Of a DNA stretch of 10,315 nucleotides, positions 1 to 7,573 are shown one piece after another; position 1 is the first letter of the stretch, and each line of letters starts with the position of its first letter. Origin of the DNA: DRPN01 sp964383915. Lineage in GTDB: Bacteria > Bacteroidota > Bacteroidia > Bacteroidales > VadinHA17. The DNA lies in assembly GCA_964383915.1 (NCBI GenBank), contig CAYLJE010000092.1:1-10315 (forward strand). The letters are read 5' to 3'. Made by a program: the position numbers and the translations under genes. The notes below the pieces were generated by a model. It did no database searches and was not told the origin of the DNA. It saw only the letters and a program-made list of their open reading frames with translations.

Positions 1-50
1 GTATTGAGCTTGCCGAAATAAAGAAATCGGACATTATGGACAAACACTAA
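1..50 (+). CDS. Possible C-terminal end of a gene that starts outside the window
   Basis: One frame is open from the window edge and ends at TAA (48-50). It gives a 15-residue tail, IELAEIKKSDIMDKH, with charged, protein-like composition. The other two plus-strand frames stop within the first 21 bases. The fragment is too short to assign a family, and an open frame of this length can occur by chance. If real, the gene converges on the serpin, leaving about 114 bases between the two stop codons. Confidence 0.3.
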   Translation, partial: IELAEIKKSDIMDKH

Positions 51-164
51 TTATACGTTATCTTTTTATTTATTTTGGCCCCTTCGTGGTTTATTATCAA
101 CAAATAAAATGCCGTTGAATGATTTCCTGGAGATTGAAGGGAAGAGAGGGTCAAAAGAGATTAT

Positions 165-1403
165 TCAGGATGCTGATGAAGGATCCGATACCCTGCCGAT
201 AAACAGGATGGACCCGGTATATTTTTCTTTGATCACAAACAGAAACGGACGGTCCAGAATAAATATTTTATCAGGTCCTGCTGACGTCACTTGTATCTCC
301 ACGGATGTCACTGCCGCTGCCTCGGTGCCTTCTTCATCTACCTGCACAAAGGTTTTGTGTTTAACCTTGGAGATATAAAGGTCTGCATCCGGATTGATCC
401 TTGAGAAATCGGCATCCCCCGAGAAAGCAATGCCCAGTCCAAGATTCTTTAACGGATCATTTAATGCTTTGCCGTAATCAAAAGTGAACTTTGGAATAGT
501 AAGCTCCAGTTCGTTTACTTTATTAAAAGAGTCAGTCCACAATTGCCAGTTTTCAGGAGTCAGGTTGTCGGTAATATCCTGTAAAGATTTCTCCGGATCC
601 GGCAGCAGGAAAATCATGCTGAAATTTCCCTGGCCGTATGGCAGCTCAATAGCGCTGAAGATATCATTATAAAAAAATGAAAAATCTCCTTTCTGGTACA
701 TCATCGGCACCTGCTTTGTCTGGTCGGCAGAAACATGGAAGGTCATATTCCTGGTGTTTTCTTTTTCAAACCTGTATTTCCAGATTCCTTTGAAGTACAC
801 GGCATTGATCAGGAACATGACCGATAACGGATCAATCTGATCCACGATTTCCGGGATCTTGTGGTTGGTCTTTTCATCCACCCAGTTGTTGATAATGTTT
901 TTGCTTCCGGGGTCATTGAAGTCGAGCGGCTTCACTTCCGCATCATAATATTTTTTGTTGATGTTCAGAAAGTCATCTTCAACAGAAAATGTGTTCCGGT
1001 ACCAGATTGAATTGGCCACATGAAAGATCACTTTGGGATCTACCGTTATTAAAGCTTTGGTAAGGTCAGCCATCGATTGGTTAAGATCACTGAGTGGTAG
1101 CTCGTCGGTATGTAAAACATTCTCAAATGCTTTCTTTGTGTCTCCTCCGGCGCCGTTATACGTCATGGATAAGGCCATTTCGACACTGTAGGGAGAGATC
1201 ATCAGGTTCTTATCCTTGTCTTCTGTCTTCAGTACCTCGCGGAAAAGCTCAAAACCAAAACGGTTTCCTGCTGTAATGACCTTTTTTGACTTCTCATTTA
1301 CCTGAATCGGAACAGGTTCTTTGTTGTTCGGAACAGGTATTTTTTTGCATGAAATAGCAAGAAGGAGGATTAAACCGGTGATCATAAAATAATTTGTTTT
1401 CAT
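165..1403 (-). CDS. Serpin-family serine protease inhibitor, lipoprotein
   Basis: This 412-residue protein is a complete serpin behind a lipoprotein signal peptide. The lipobox LAISC places the lipidated cysteine at residue 19, followed by KK. Serpin hallmarks run in order: the NLMISPYSVEMALSM segment, the NAVYFKGIWKYRFEKENT block with FH nearby, the hinge EEGTEAAAV from residue 357, and the C-terminal PFLFVIKEK...LFIGRVSDP signature. The hinge has Gly at P15, Thr at P14 and small residues at P12-P10, the pattern of inhibitory serpins that trap proteases by loop insertion. Counting 16 residues from P17 puts the scissile bond near Thr373-Ser374, within about two residues, because the loop is slightly longer than in alpha-1-antitrypsin. 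The segment after the cysteine lacks the acidic surface-export signal known in some Bacteroidota, so a periplasm-facing anchor is plausible but inferred. The ATG start is fixed by the signal peptide. The gene stands alone. Confidence 0.95.
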   Translation of the reverse strand: MKTNYFMITGLILLLAISCKKIPVPNNKEPVPIQVNEKSKKVITAGNRFGFELFREVLKTEDKDKNLMISPYSVEMALSMTYNGAGGDTKKAFENVLHTDELPLSDLNQSMADLTKALITVDPKVIFHVANSIWYRNTFSVEDDFLNINKKYYDAEVKPLDFNDPGSKNIINNWVDEKTNHKIPEIVDQIDPLSVMFLINAVYFKGIWKYRFEKENTRNMTFHVSADQTKQVPMMYQKGDFSFFYNDIFSAIELPYGQGNFSMIFLLPDPEKSLQDITDNLTPENWQLWTDSFNKVNELELTIPKFTFDYGKALNDPLKNLGLGIAFSGDADFSRINPDADLYISKVKHKTFVQVDEEGTEAAAVTSVEIQVTSAGPDKIFILDRPFLFVIKEKYTGSILFIGRVSDPSSAS

Positions 1404-1734
1404 TATTTCAGATTTTAATAGTTAGTAACAAAAAGAATGTCTGCCTTCGGCCTTTTTTTGATAAAACAATATCTGTGCCAAAGAAAGTTTTCTTATCCTC
1501 CCAACCATTTATTAATTGATGTTAATAAGCCGATTGTCAAAGGAATCGTTTATTTTATCAAAAATATAAAAGATTATATTGCAAAATATTAAACAGACAA
1601 ACGCAACCATTCGGGGGATAAATCCATCAAATATTTAGGTTCTTTGGAAAGATTTTATTTGGAATGACCTATCGGATTATATTTTTTATTCGTATTAATT
1701 TTTGCAATTTGCAGGATTAATATTAATAATTGGC
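1404..1734. other. Divergent intergenic region between serpin and sigma-factor genes
   Basis: This 331-base AT-rich stretch separates two divergently transcribed genes and should hold the promoters of both. I see no credible coding frame and no RNA gene. I found no clean match to the housekeeping Bacteroidota promoter (TTTG, then TAnnTTTG) on either strand; several near-matches differ at one base. The best candidate signal is the ECF-like GCAACC at 1603-1608. A short hairpin (GCC-TTC-GGC) followed by seven T lies at about 1444-1458. Confidence 0.6.
1603..1628 (+). promoter_or_regulatory. Possible ECF sigma-factor promoter upstream of the sigma gene
   Basis: GCAACC (1603-1608) is followed after 16 bases by CATC (1625-1628). 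ECF sigma factors usually read an AAC-containing -35 element and a short -10 such as CGTC at about this spacing, and many autoregulate. The 5' untranslated region would be about 100 bases. The match is from eye only; the -10 half is weak, so treat this as a hypothesis. Confidence 0.3.
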
Positions 1735-2277
1735 GTGAGCGGGGATTTTAAGGATATCATCCGGGAAAGCCTTAAGGGAAACCAGATGGCGCAACGGTTA
1801 CTATACGATACGCTGGCAGGTAAGATGTATGGTGTCTGTATGCGTTTTTCGAAGGATAAGATGGAAGCAAAAGACATTCTGCAGGATGGATTTGTGAAAG
1901 TCTTTCAGAATTTGAAACAATTCAGGTTTCAGGGTTCTTTTGAAGGATGGGTTCGCCGGATCATTATCAACACAGCGCTGGAGAGATTCAGGAAAGAAGA
2001 TTATCAAACAGCTTCCATTGAAGATGTCGATTTTCAGGATCCTCCGGGACAGGATGATGTGCTCTCGGATTTATCGGTGCAGGAACTTTTAGGAATGATT
2101 CAGGACTTGTCTCCGCAATACCGGATGGTTTTTAACCTGTATGCCATCGAAGGATATTCTCATAAAGAGATCAGTCAGATGTTAAATATATCAGAAGGTA
2201 CATCCAAATCAAATTTATCCAGGGCTCGAAGTATTTTACAAGAAAAAATTAAGAGACTGAATAAACTGGTTGATTAG
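1735..2277 (+). CDS. ECF-subfamily RNA polymerase sigma-70 factor
   Basis: This is a sigma factor of about 180 residues with only regions 2 and 4, the ECF (extracytoplasmic function) layout. Region 2 is seen in DILQDGFVKVFQNLKQFRF and the following GSFEGWVRRIIINTALERF, which bind core polymerase and the -10 element. Region 4 is seen in LSPQYRMVFNLYAIEGYSH, then KEISQMLNISEGTSKSNLSRAR, a helix-turn-helix for the -35 element. I chose the GTG at 1735 because it puts GDFKDIIRESLKG at the N-terminus, the usual beginning of Bacteroidota ECF factors. The frame is open upstream to a TTG at 1702, giving 191 residues, and that start cannot be excluded. The next gene starts 7 bases after the stop and looks like its anti-sigma partner, so the factor is probably held at the membrane until an envelope signal releases it. 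Its regulon is unknown. Confidence 0.93.
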   Translation: MSGDFKDIIRESLKGNQMAQRLLYDTLAGKMYGVCMRFSKDKMEAKDILQDGFVKVFQNLKQFRFQGSFEGWVRRIIINTALERFRKEDYQTASIEDVDFQDPPGQDDVLSDLSVQELLGMIQDLSPQYRMVFNLYAIEGYSHKEISQMLNISEGTSKSNLSRARSILQEKIKRLNKLVD

Positions 2278-2284
2278 TCGGAAC

Positions 2285-3721
2285 ATGAAAGAAAAAGGGA
2301 AACATATGGACGAGGTTTTCAGGGAAGGATTAAGTGACCTTAATGTTACCCCGCCAGCTGATGTCTGGGAAGTGGTTGAGAACAGTATTCACCGTAGGAA
2401 GGTGATCTTCTCATTGATTCCCAGGTTGGCTGCTGCATCCCTCCTGCTTTTTGTTCTTACCGGCTCTCTATGGCTAATCTTCCTGCGGAAACCTTTGGAT
2501 AAAGGTCTGGCTGATCAACCGGTTTTTTCTCCACAACAGTCTAAAACTCAAAGTATATCCGGTGAGACTGGAAAACAGTCGCCGGCGAAGACAATATCAT
2601 CCCTTGGTCGGGAAAAGGAAAAATCCGGTCAGCAGGCTGAAGCTACAGAGAAACAAGGATATTCACAAGCGAAACAACAAGGTCCGTTGGCCAGCAGGGG
2701 CACAGGATCCCCGGCAATATCTTCCCCGGTGGCTGCCAGAATCGGTATTGAACCAGTGAACACGGCAACGACAATACCTGTTGCTGTCTTAACCACTACC
2801 CACAAGATAAAATTTGTTCTTTTAATCCCCAGGGATGCAAATTTGTTAAATCGTCCACAGAATATTTTATCTCTTGCATGGAGGGCAGAAAAACCTCAAT
2901 TCGTTGAGATGCCATTATCCCCGGTGGTCAATAAACAGGAACGCAAGCAGGGTGTATGGGGCATGGGCGGAGAACTCGGGCCTGTCTATGCATACCGGAA
3001 TCTGGCCTCCGGCAGTCCTTATTTCATCGCTTATTTGAATAACGAGGAAAATGGGATGGTCTCGTTTGCAGGAAATCTGTCGGTATTTTATCAGCGTAAT
3101 AAAAGATTTTCTTTTCAGAGTGGCGTGAGTTATTATCATCTGGGTCAGGTATCCCGGGATGTCATTGCTTTCAGGAGGATTAAAAGTGGTGATCTGGCTT
3201 ATCTCCGGACGAAAGGAAATGAATTTATACATGTATCGGATGGAAAAATCGGATATAACGGAACCCCTCTGTTTGTTGCCAATAGGATGAACCCTTCCGG
3301 AAACGATCAAACGGAATATCTGCTTAACCGTTTGGGAACGGGGCTGTATGAACCGGTGGATGTTCACTTGAAGCAGGATATGGAGTTTGTTGAGATCCCG
3401 TTTCTGGTGAGATATAAGCTGGTGGACAGAGCCCTTGGCGTGAACCTTATCGGAGGCATGGGTAGCAGTTTCCTGCTAAAAGGACAGGCTTCCGTTGTGT
3501 CGCAGAAAGGCGAGACCGTTCTGGGAAATCTGTATGACTTGCGAAAGGCAAACATAAACGGCACCCTGGGAGTGGGGTTTTCTTACCGGATAACTTCCAA
3601 CTTCCAACTTCGTATTGAACCTACCTTTAAATATTATCTGAATCCGATATATAGAAATGCCGATATCGCCACGCATCCATATTCTGTCGGAGTTTTCAGC
3701 GGTGTGAGTATTTTCTTCTGA
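2285..3721 (+). CDS. Probable trans-envelope anti-sigma factor with C-terminal outer-membrane beta-barrel (Dma-like)
   Basis: This 478-residue protein has four parts. Residues 1-45 are charged and cytoplasmic, including DEVFREGL and TPPADVWEVV, a motif typical of proteins encoded beside Bacteroidota ECF factors. Residues about 48-67 are one hydrophobic helix (LAAASLLLFVLTGSLWLIFL) with flanking arginines. Residues about 70-220 form a linker rich in Gln, Ser, Gly and Pro, suited to crossing the periplasm. From about residue 222 (GVWGMGGELGPVYAYR) to the end there are alternating amphipathic strands, and the chain ends in SGVSIFF, the terminal-aromatic signal of outer-membrane barrels. This plan matches the dual membrane-spanning anti-sigma factors reported in Bacteroides thetaiotaomicron, which affect outer-membrane vesiculation. 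Binding to the adjacent sigma factor is inferred from position. The start could be ATG 2285 or ATG 2306 (471 residues). An in-frame TTG at 2270 inside the sigma gene is less likely. Confidence 0.75.
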   Translation: MKEKGKHMDEVFREGLSDLNVTPPADVWEVVENSIHRRKVIFSLIPRLAAASLLLFVLTGSLWLIFLRKPLDKGLADQPVFSPQQSKTQSISGETGKQSPAKTISSLGREKEKSGQQAEATEKQGYSQAKQQGPLASRGTGSPAISSPVAARIGIEPVNTATTIPVAVLTTTHKIKFVLLIPRDANLLNRPQNILSLAWRAEKPQFVEMPLSPVVNKQERKQGVWGMGGELGPVYAYRNLASGSPYFIAYLNNEENGMVSFAGNLSVFYQRNKRFSFQSGVSYYHLGQVSRDVIAFRRIKSGDLAYLRTKGNEFIHVSDGKIGYNGTPLFVANRMNPSGNDQTEYLLNRLGTGLYEPVDVHLKQDMEFVEIPFLVRYKLVDRALGVNLIGGMGSSFLLKGQASVVSQKGETVLGNLYDLRKANINGTLGVGFSYRITSNFQLRIEPTFKYYLNPIYRNADIATHPYSVGVFSGVSIFF

Positions 3722-3739
3722 TAAAGAAGAATAATTACT

Positions 3740-3773
3740 ATTCTCTCACCGGAGAATTACCTTGCCTTTTTTT
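3740..3773 (+). terminator. Possible intrinsic terminator after the sigma/anti-sigma operon
   Basis: ATTCTC (3740-3745) pairs perfectly with GAGAAT (3752-3757) around a six-base loop, and a run of seven T follows at 3767-3773. The position, 19 bases after the stop codon, is right. The stem is short and the T-run lies 9 bases beyond it, so efficiency is uncertain. Confidence 0.35.
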
Positions 3774-3890
3774 GTTATTTTATCTTCCGGATGTCTTTTC
3801 CATAGAAAAGAATTGACTGTCTGAAAGAATGCTGGTATGAATCCTTTCCGGATTGTAAAAATTAGCGTAATTTTACCGTTTTATCCGGGC

Positions 3891-6779
3891 ATGAAAAACA
3901 GCGGAAAATTGGCACAGACAGGAGGAAAACGCAGACATTCGGAACATAGTAAGGGACAAGCATCCATTGAAGTTTACGGGGCCCGTGTTCACAACCTGAA
4001 AGACATTGATGTCTCTATTCCCCGTAATAAACTGGTTGTGATTACCGGATTGAGTGGTTCCGGAAAATCTTCCCTGGCTTTTGACACCATCCATGCAGAA
4101 GGACAAAGAAGATACCTGGAAACTTTTTCGGCTTATGCACGGCATTACCTGGGCCAGATGGAGCGTCCGGATGTGGATAAAATCACCGGCCTCTCCCCTG
4201 TGATTGCCATTGAACAGAAAACCACAGGGAAAAATCCACGTTCGACGGTAGGGACTATCACTGAGATCTATGATTTTTTGCGATTATTATATGCACGTAT
4301 CGGCACAGCCTATTCTTACAAAACAGGGGAGAAGATGGTGCGTTATACAGATGAACAGATTATCCGGCTGATCAGGGATGTTTTTGACGGGAGACATATT
4401 CTTCTGCTGGCGCCATTGGTAAAAGGACGGAAAGGCCATTACCGTGAACTCTTCCTGCAGATGATGCGCAAAGGATTTCTAACTATGCGGATCGACGGGG
4501 ACCTGGTTGAGCTGACACCGGGAATGAAACTCGATCGTTACAAAACCCATCATATTGAACTGGTCATAGATAAACTGGATGTCCGGGATGTGGATGAAAA
4601 ACGATTAGAACGTTCGGTGACCCTGGCTATGAAATACGGCGACGGAGTGATGCAGGTATGGGACAGGGAAAGAAATGAAATACGTTTTTTCAGTCGTAAA
4701 CTAATGTGTCCAACCACAGGGATTTCCTACAACGAACCAGCCCCACATACTTTTTCTTTTAACTCTCCACAGGGAGCTTGCCCTGTGTGTAATGGCCTCG
4801 GAACAGTCCCCGAAGCAAATATCTCAAAAATTATCCCCGACCGGAGTAAAAGCATTCGAAAAGGAGCTATCGAACCTATTGGTAATTATCGTAGCTCATT
4901 GATATTTTGGCAATTAGAGGCTATCGCCCAGAAGTATTCCTTTACACTGGAGACCCCGGTAGAAGATATTCCGAAGGAGGCCATGGATGTGATCCTGTAT
5001 GGATCGGAAGAATCATTCAGGCTGGTAAATAGCAATCTGGGGATCTCTACCAACTATTTTCTGAGTTTTGAGGGGATCATCAACTATATCCTGGCGATGA
5101 ATAACAATGACCATGGGAACAAAAGGGCAAAATCAAAAGTGAAAAATTTTGTACGCTATGTTACCTGTCCCGAATGCAAGGGTGCCAGACTTAAAAAAGA
5201 AGCGCTTTATTTTAGGATTCATGATAAAAATATCGCCGAACTGTCTTCGATGGATATCTCACAGTTGTATCGGTGGATTAAAGAGTTGCCTAAGCATCTG
5301 ACAAAAAAGGAACTGAAGATTGCCACTGAGGTACTTAAGGAAATTAGTACCCGTCTGAAGTTTTTACTGGATGTGGGCATTGATTACCTTTCCCTGAATC
5401 GCAGTGCACAATCGCTTTCTGGAGGAGAGAGTCAGCGTATCCGTCTGGCCACCCAGATTGGATCTAAACTGGTGAATGTGTTGTACATCCTGGATGAGCC
5501 CAGTATCGGATTGCATCCCCGGGATAATCAGTATTTGATTTGTTCTTTGCAGCAGTTGCGTGATGCAGGGAACTCTGTGGTAGTGGTGGAACATGACAGG
5601 GAAATGATTCTGTCGGCAGATTATGTTGTGGATATGGGTCCCCTGGCAGGACGTCGGGGAGGAGAAGTTGTGGCGGCAGGGACACCGGAAACAATGGCAC
5701 GGTCGAAAGGACTTACGGGGAGTTATCTGAGGCGGGAGAAGGATATCCGTGTGCCGGCTCAAAGAAGGATTTCCCGTGATAAGGTCATCCGTATTACCGG
5801 GGCACAAGGGAATAATCTGAAAAATATATCGGTTTCTTTTCCTTTGGGCGTGATGATCTGTGTGACAGGAGTGTCAGGATCCGGTAAATCAACGCTGGTA
5901 AATATGACCCTCCAGCCTGCACTGTCAAAATATCTGTATCGTTCGCTGAAGGATCCGTTGCCATACGACCGGATTACCGGAATGGAAGATATTGATAAAG
6001 TAATCGAAGTGAACCAGTCGCCTTTGGGAAGAACTCCCCGTTCCAATCCGGCCACTTATACGGGCGTTTTTTCAGATATCAGAAATTTATTTGCCCGGAT
6101 GCCGGAGGCTAAAATAAGGGGATATAAACCCGGCAGGTTCTCATTTAATGTGAAGGGAGGAAGATGTGAGGCCTGCCAGGGAGCCGGCGTGAAAACTATC
6201 GAAATGAATTTTCTCCCCGATGTCTATGTGCGTTGTGATGTTTGCAACGGGAAACGTTACAACCGGGAGACCCTGCAGGTAAAATACAAGGGAAAAGACA
6301 TCAGTGATGTATTGAATATGACCATTAACGAGGCCGTTGACTTTTTTGAGAACATCCCGTTCATTTATCAAAAACTGAAAACTCTGCAGGATGTTGGATT
6401 GGGTTATGTCTATCTGGGTCAACCTTCTACAACACTGTCCGGCGGAGAATCCCAGCGGGTGAAGCTGGCTGCCGAATTAGCCCGCAGAGGAACGGGGAAA
6501 ACATTGTATATCCTGGATGAACCTACGACAGGGCTTCATTTTGCTGATGTCCGGATGCTTCTTGACGTACTGGATTCTCTTGTGGATAAGGGGAATACAG
6601 TGATTATTATTGAACATAATATGGATGTGATAAAAATGGCAGATTATATCATTGACCTGGGGCCCGGAGGAGGAATCCATGGGGGCGAAGTGGTGATTAC
6701 AGGCACTCCCGAAGAGGTGGTACGCAGCAAAAAAGGATATACTTCCCGCTTCCTTGGGAGTGAATTAGCGAAGGGATGA
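3891..6779 (+). CDS. uvrA: Excinuclease ABC subunit UvrA
   Basis: UvrA is the DNA-damage-sensing ATPase of nucleotide excision repair; it loads UvrB onto lesions in the cytoplasm. The 962-residue protein is full length, with two ABC ATPase modules: Walker A GLSGSGKSS at 53-61 and GVSGSGKST from 660; signatures LSGGESQ at 509-515 and 849-855; Walker B YILDEPSIGLH from 532 and YILDEPTTGLH from 873. The UvrA hallmark QSPLGRTPRSNPATYTGVF is present. The second zinc module is intact (Cys759, 762, 782, 785). The first has Cys273, Thr276, Cys297 and Cys300, so one ligand is missing; from memory this CPTTGISY wording is normal for Bacteroidota. CPECKGARL at 426-434 is the usual conserved segment. I chose ATG 3891 because ATG 3837 adds 18 residues unlike the family, and a promoter-like TAATTTTA lies between them at 3868-3875. 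The gene seems monocistronic: the flanking gaps are 169 and 72 bases. Confidence 0.98.
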   Translation: MKNSGKLAQTGGKRRHSEHSKGQASIEVYGARVHNLKDIDVSIPRNKLVVITGLSGSGKSSLAFDTIHAEGQRRYLETFSAYARHYLGQMERPDVDKITGLSPVIAIEQKTTGKNPRSTVGTITEIYDFLRLLYARIGTAYSYKTGEKMVRYTDEQIIRLIRDVFDGRHILLLAPLVKGRKGHYRELFLQMMRKGFLTMRIDGDLVELTPGMKLDRYKTHHIELVIDKLDVRDVDEKRLERSVTLAMKYGDGVMQVWDRERNEIRFFSRKLMCPTTGISYNEPAPHTFSFNSPQGACPVCNGLGTVPEANISKIIPDRSKSIRKGAIEPIGNYRSSLIFWQLEAIAQKYSFTLETPVEDIPKEAMDVILYGSEESFRLVNSNLGISTNYFLSFEGIINYILAMNNNDHGNKRAKSKVKNFVRYVTCPECKGARLKKEALYFRIHDKNIAELSSMDISQLYRWIKELPKHLTKKELKIATEVLKEISTRLKFLLDVGIDYLSLNRSAQSLSGGESQRIRLATQIGSKLVNVLYILDEPSIGLHPRDNQYLICSLQQLRDAGNSVVVVEHDREMILSADYVVDMGPLAGRRGGEVVAAGTPETMARSKGLTGSYLRREKDIRVPAQRRISRDKVIRITGAQGNNLKNISVSFPLGVMICVTGVSGSGKSTLVNMTLQPALSKYLYRSLKDPLPYDRITGMEDIDKVIEVNQSPLGRTPRSNPATYTGVFSDIRNLFARMPEAKIRGYKPGRFSFNVKGGRCEACQGAGVKTIEMNFLPDVYVRCDVCNGKRYNRETLQVKYKGKDISDVLNMTINEAVDFFENIPFIYQKLKTLQDVGLGYVYLGQPSTTLSGGESQRVKLAAELARRGTGKTLYILDEPTTGLHFADVRMLLDVLDSLVDKGNTVIIIEHNMDVIKMADYIIDLGPGGGIHGGEVVITGTPEEVVRSKKGYTSRFLGSELAKG

Positions 6780-6789
6780 TAACCCTTTT
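6771..6789 (+). terminator. Possible weak terminator at the end of uvrA
   Basis: AAGGG (6771-6775) pairs with CCCTT (6783-6787) around a seven-base loop that contains the uvrA stop codon, and two further T and an AT-rich stretch follow. The stem is only five pairs and the T-run is short, so this is a tentative call supported mainly by position. Confidence 0.3.
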
Positions 6790-6806
6790 ATAAATTTATT
6801 ATTATT

Positions 6807-6833
6807 TTTGTTATTTGGTGTATTGTATATTTA
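6807..6833 (+). promoter_or_regulatory. Possible Bacteroidota-type promoter for the LOG-family operon
   Basis: TTTG (6807-6810) is followed by TATATTTA (6826-6833), one base from the Bacteroidota -7 consensus TAnnTTTG. The spacer of 15 bases is shorter than the usual 17-23. The -7 element ends 18 bases before the ATG at 6852. An exact TAnnTTTG match, TATTTTTG at 6803-6810, has no upstream TTG partner. Confidence 0.25.
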
Positions 6834-6851
6834 CGTTCTCATTCATAAAAT

Positions 6852-7562
6852 ATGACAAATAGCGAAGAAAGAATCAAGGAAGCCTTTGAAGAAAAATCAT
6901 GGCAGGAAATCAAAGTAGCGGACTCCTGGCAGGTCTTTAAAATTTTATCCGAATTTGTAGAGGGATTTGAAAAACTTAGCAGGATTGGCCCGTGTGTTTC
7001 TATTTTTGGTTCAGCCCGCACCCAACCCGACAATAAATATTTTCATTTGGCTGAAGAAATTGCTTTTCAGTTGACACGAAAAGGTTATGGCGTGATTACC
7101 GGTGGTGGTCCCGGAATTATGGAAGCAGCCAACATGGGGGCTAAAAAAGGTCATGGAAAATCAGTGGGGATAAATGTTGCCCTGCCTTTTGAACAACAGG
7201 CAAATCTTTTTATTGATCCTGATAAGCTGATCACTTTTGATTATTTCTTTGTCCGGAAACTGATGTTTATGAAGTATGCCCAGGGTTTTATCGTTCTGCC
7301 GGGAGGTTTTGGCACTTTTGATGAATTATTTGAGGCTCTTACCCTCATAGAGACGGGGAAGATAGCCCGCTTTCCTATCATTCTGGTTGGAAAGGAATAT
7401 TGGGATGGGCTGATAACGTGGATAAAAGAGGTTATGTTAAAGAAAGAAAAAAATATTAACGAAAAAAATCTTGATCTCTTTAATGTGGTAAATACGGCTG
7501 AAGAGGCTGTAATGGATATTGATCATTTCTATGCAAAATATACCTTAAAACCAAATTTTTAA
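6852..7562 (+). CDS. LOG-family (TIGR00730) nucleotide phosphoribohydrolase-like protein
   Basis: This 236-residue cytoplasmic protein has a Rossmann-like fold with both family signatures: GGGPGIMEAANMGA at 84-97 and PGGFGTFDELFEA at 150-162, plus FFVRKLMFM around 132-140. In characterised relatives these motifs form the nucleotide site that cleaves the N-glycosidic bond of nucleoside 5'-monophosphates, as in cytokinin-activating LOG enzymes. Older annotations called the family lysine decarboxylase, which is misleading. The first 45 residues are an extra helical segment before the core, seen in the longer bacterial members. The bacterial substrate cannot be read from sequence; purine nucleotide salvage is one option. 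The ATG has an AT-rich upstream region and no Shine-Dalgarno. The next gene begins 11 bases after its stop, so it probably heads a three-gene operon, although its partners are envelope proteins with no obvious metabolic link. Confidence 0.93.
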   Translation: MTNSEERIKEAFEEKSWQEIKVADSWQVFKILSEFVEGFEKLSRIGPCVSIFGSARTQPDNKYFHLAEEIAFQLTRKGYGVITGGGPGIMEAANMGAKKGHGKSVGINVALPFEQQANLFIDPDKLITFDYFFVRKLMFMKYAQGFIVLPGGFGTFDELFEALTLIETGKIARFPIILVGKEYWDGLITWIKEVMLKKEKNINEKNLDLFNVVNTAEEAVMDIDHFYAKYTLKPNF

Positions 7563-7573
7563 TATTTTTTGTA

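Noticed and set aside
63..110. AT-only inverted repeat (TTTTATTT / AAATAAAA) between the convergent genes, considered as a bidirectional terminator
   Set aside because: The stem is eight A-T pairs with a loop of about 30 bases and no clear T-run at the right distance; this is expected by chance in AT-rich DNA.
1429..1459. Hairpin GCC-TTC-GGC followed by seven T, considered as a terminator or leader element
   Set aside because: The core stem has only three pairs and no plus-strand gene ends before it. As part of the serpin leader it would be an ordinary weak hairpin.
1702..1734. Upstream TTG start adding 11 residues to the ECF sigma factor
   Set aside because: The extra segment (MQFAGLILIIG) is hydrophobic and unlike ECF N-termini, while the GTG at 1735 begins a typical family sequence. 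It is not strictly excluded.
2915..3367. 150-codon open frame on the minus strand inside the anti-sigma/barrel gene
   Set aside because: It lies wholly opposite a convincing coding frame, shows no family motifs and has an unstructured composition; it is best read as a shadow.
3837..3890. Longer uvrA start at ATG 3837
   Set aside because: The 18 added residues (MNPFRIVKISVILPFYPG) have no counterpart in the family and cover an AT-rich promoter-like stretch. ATG 3891 already gives a full-length protein.
5364..5807. 147-codon open frame on the minus strand inside uvrA
   Set aside because: It is antisense to the conserved ABC signature and Walker B region, which fully explains the sequence. Its His- and Pro-rich translation has no protein-like pattern.
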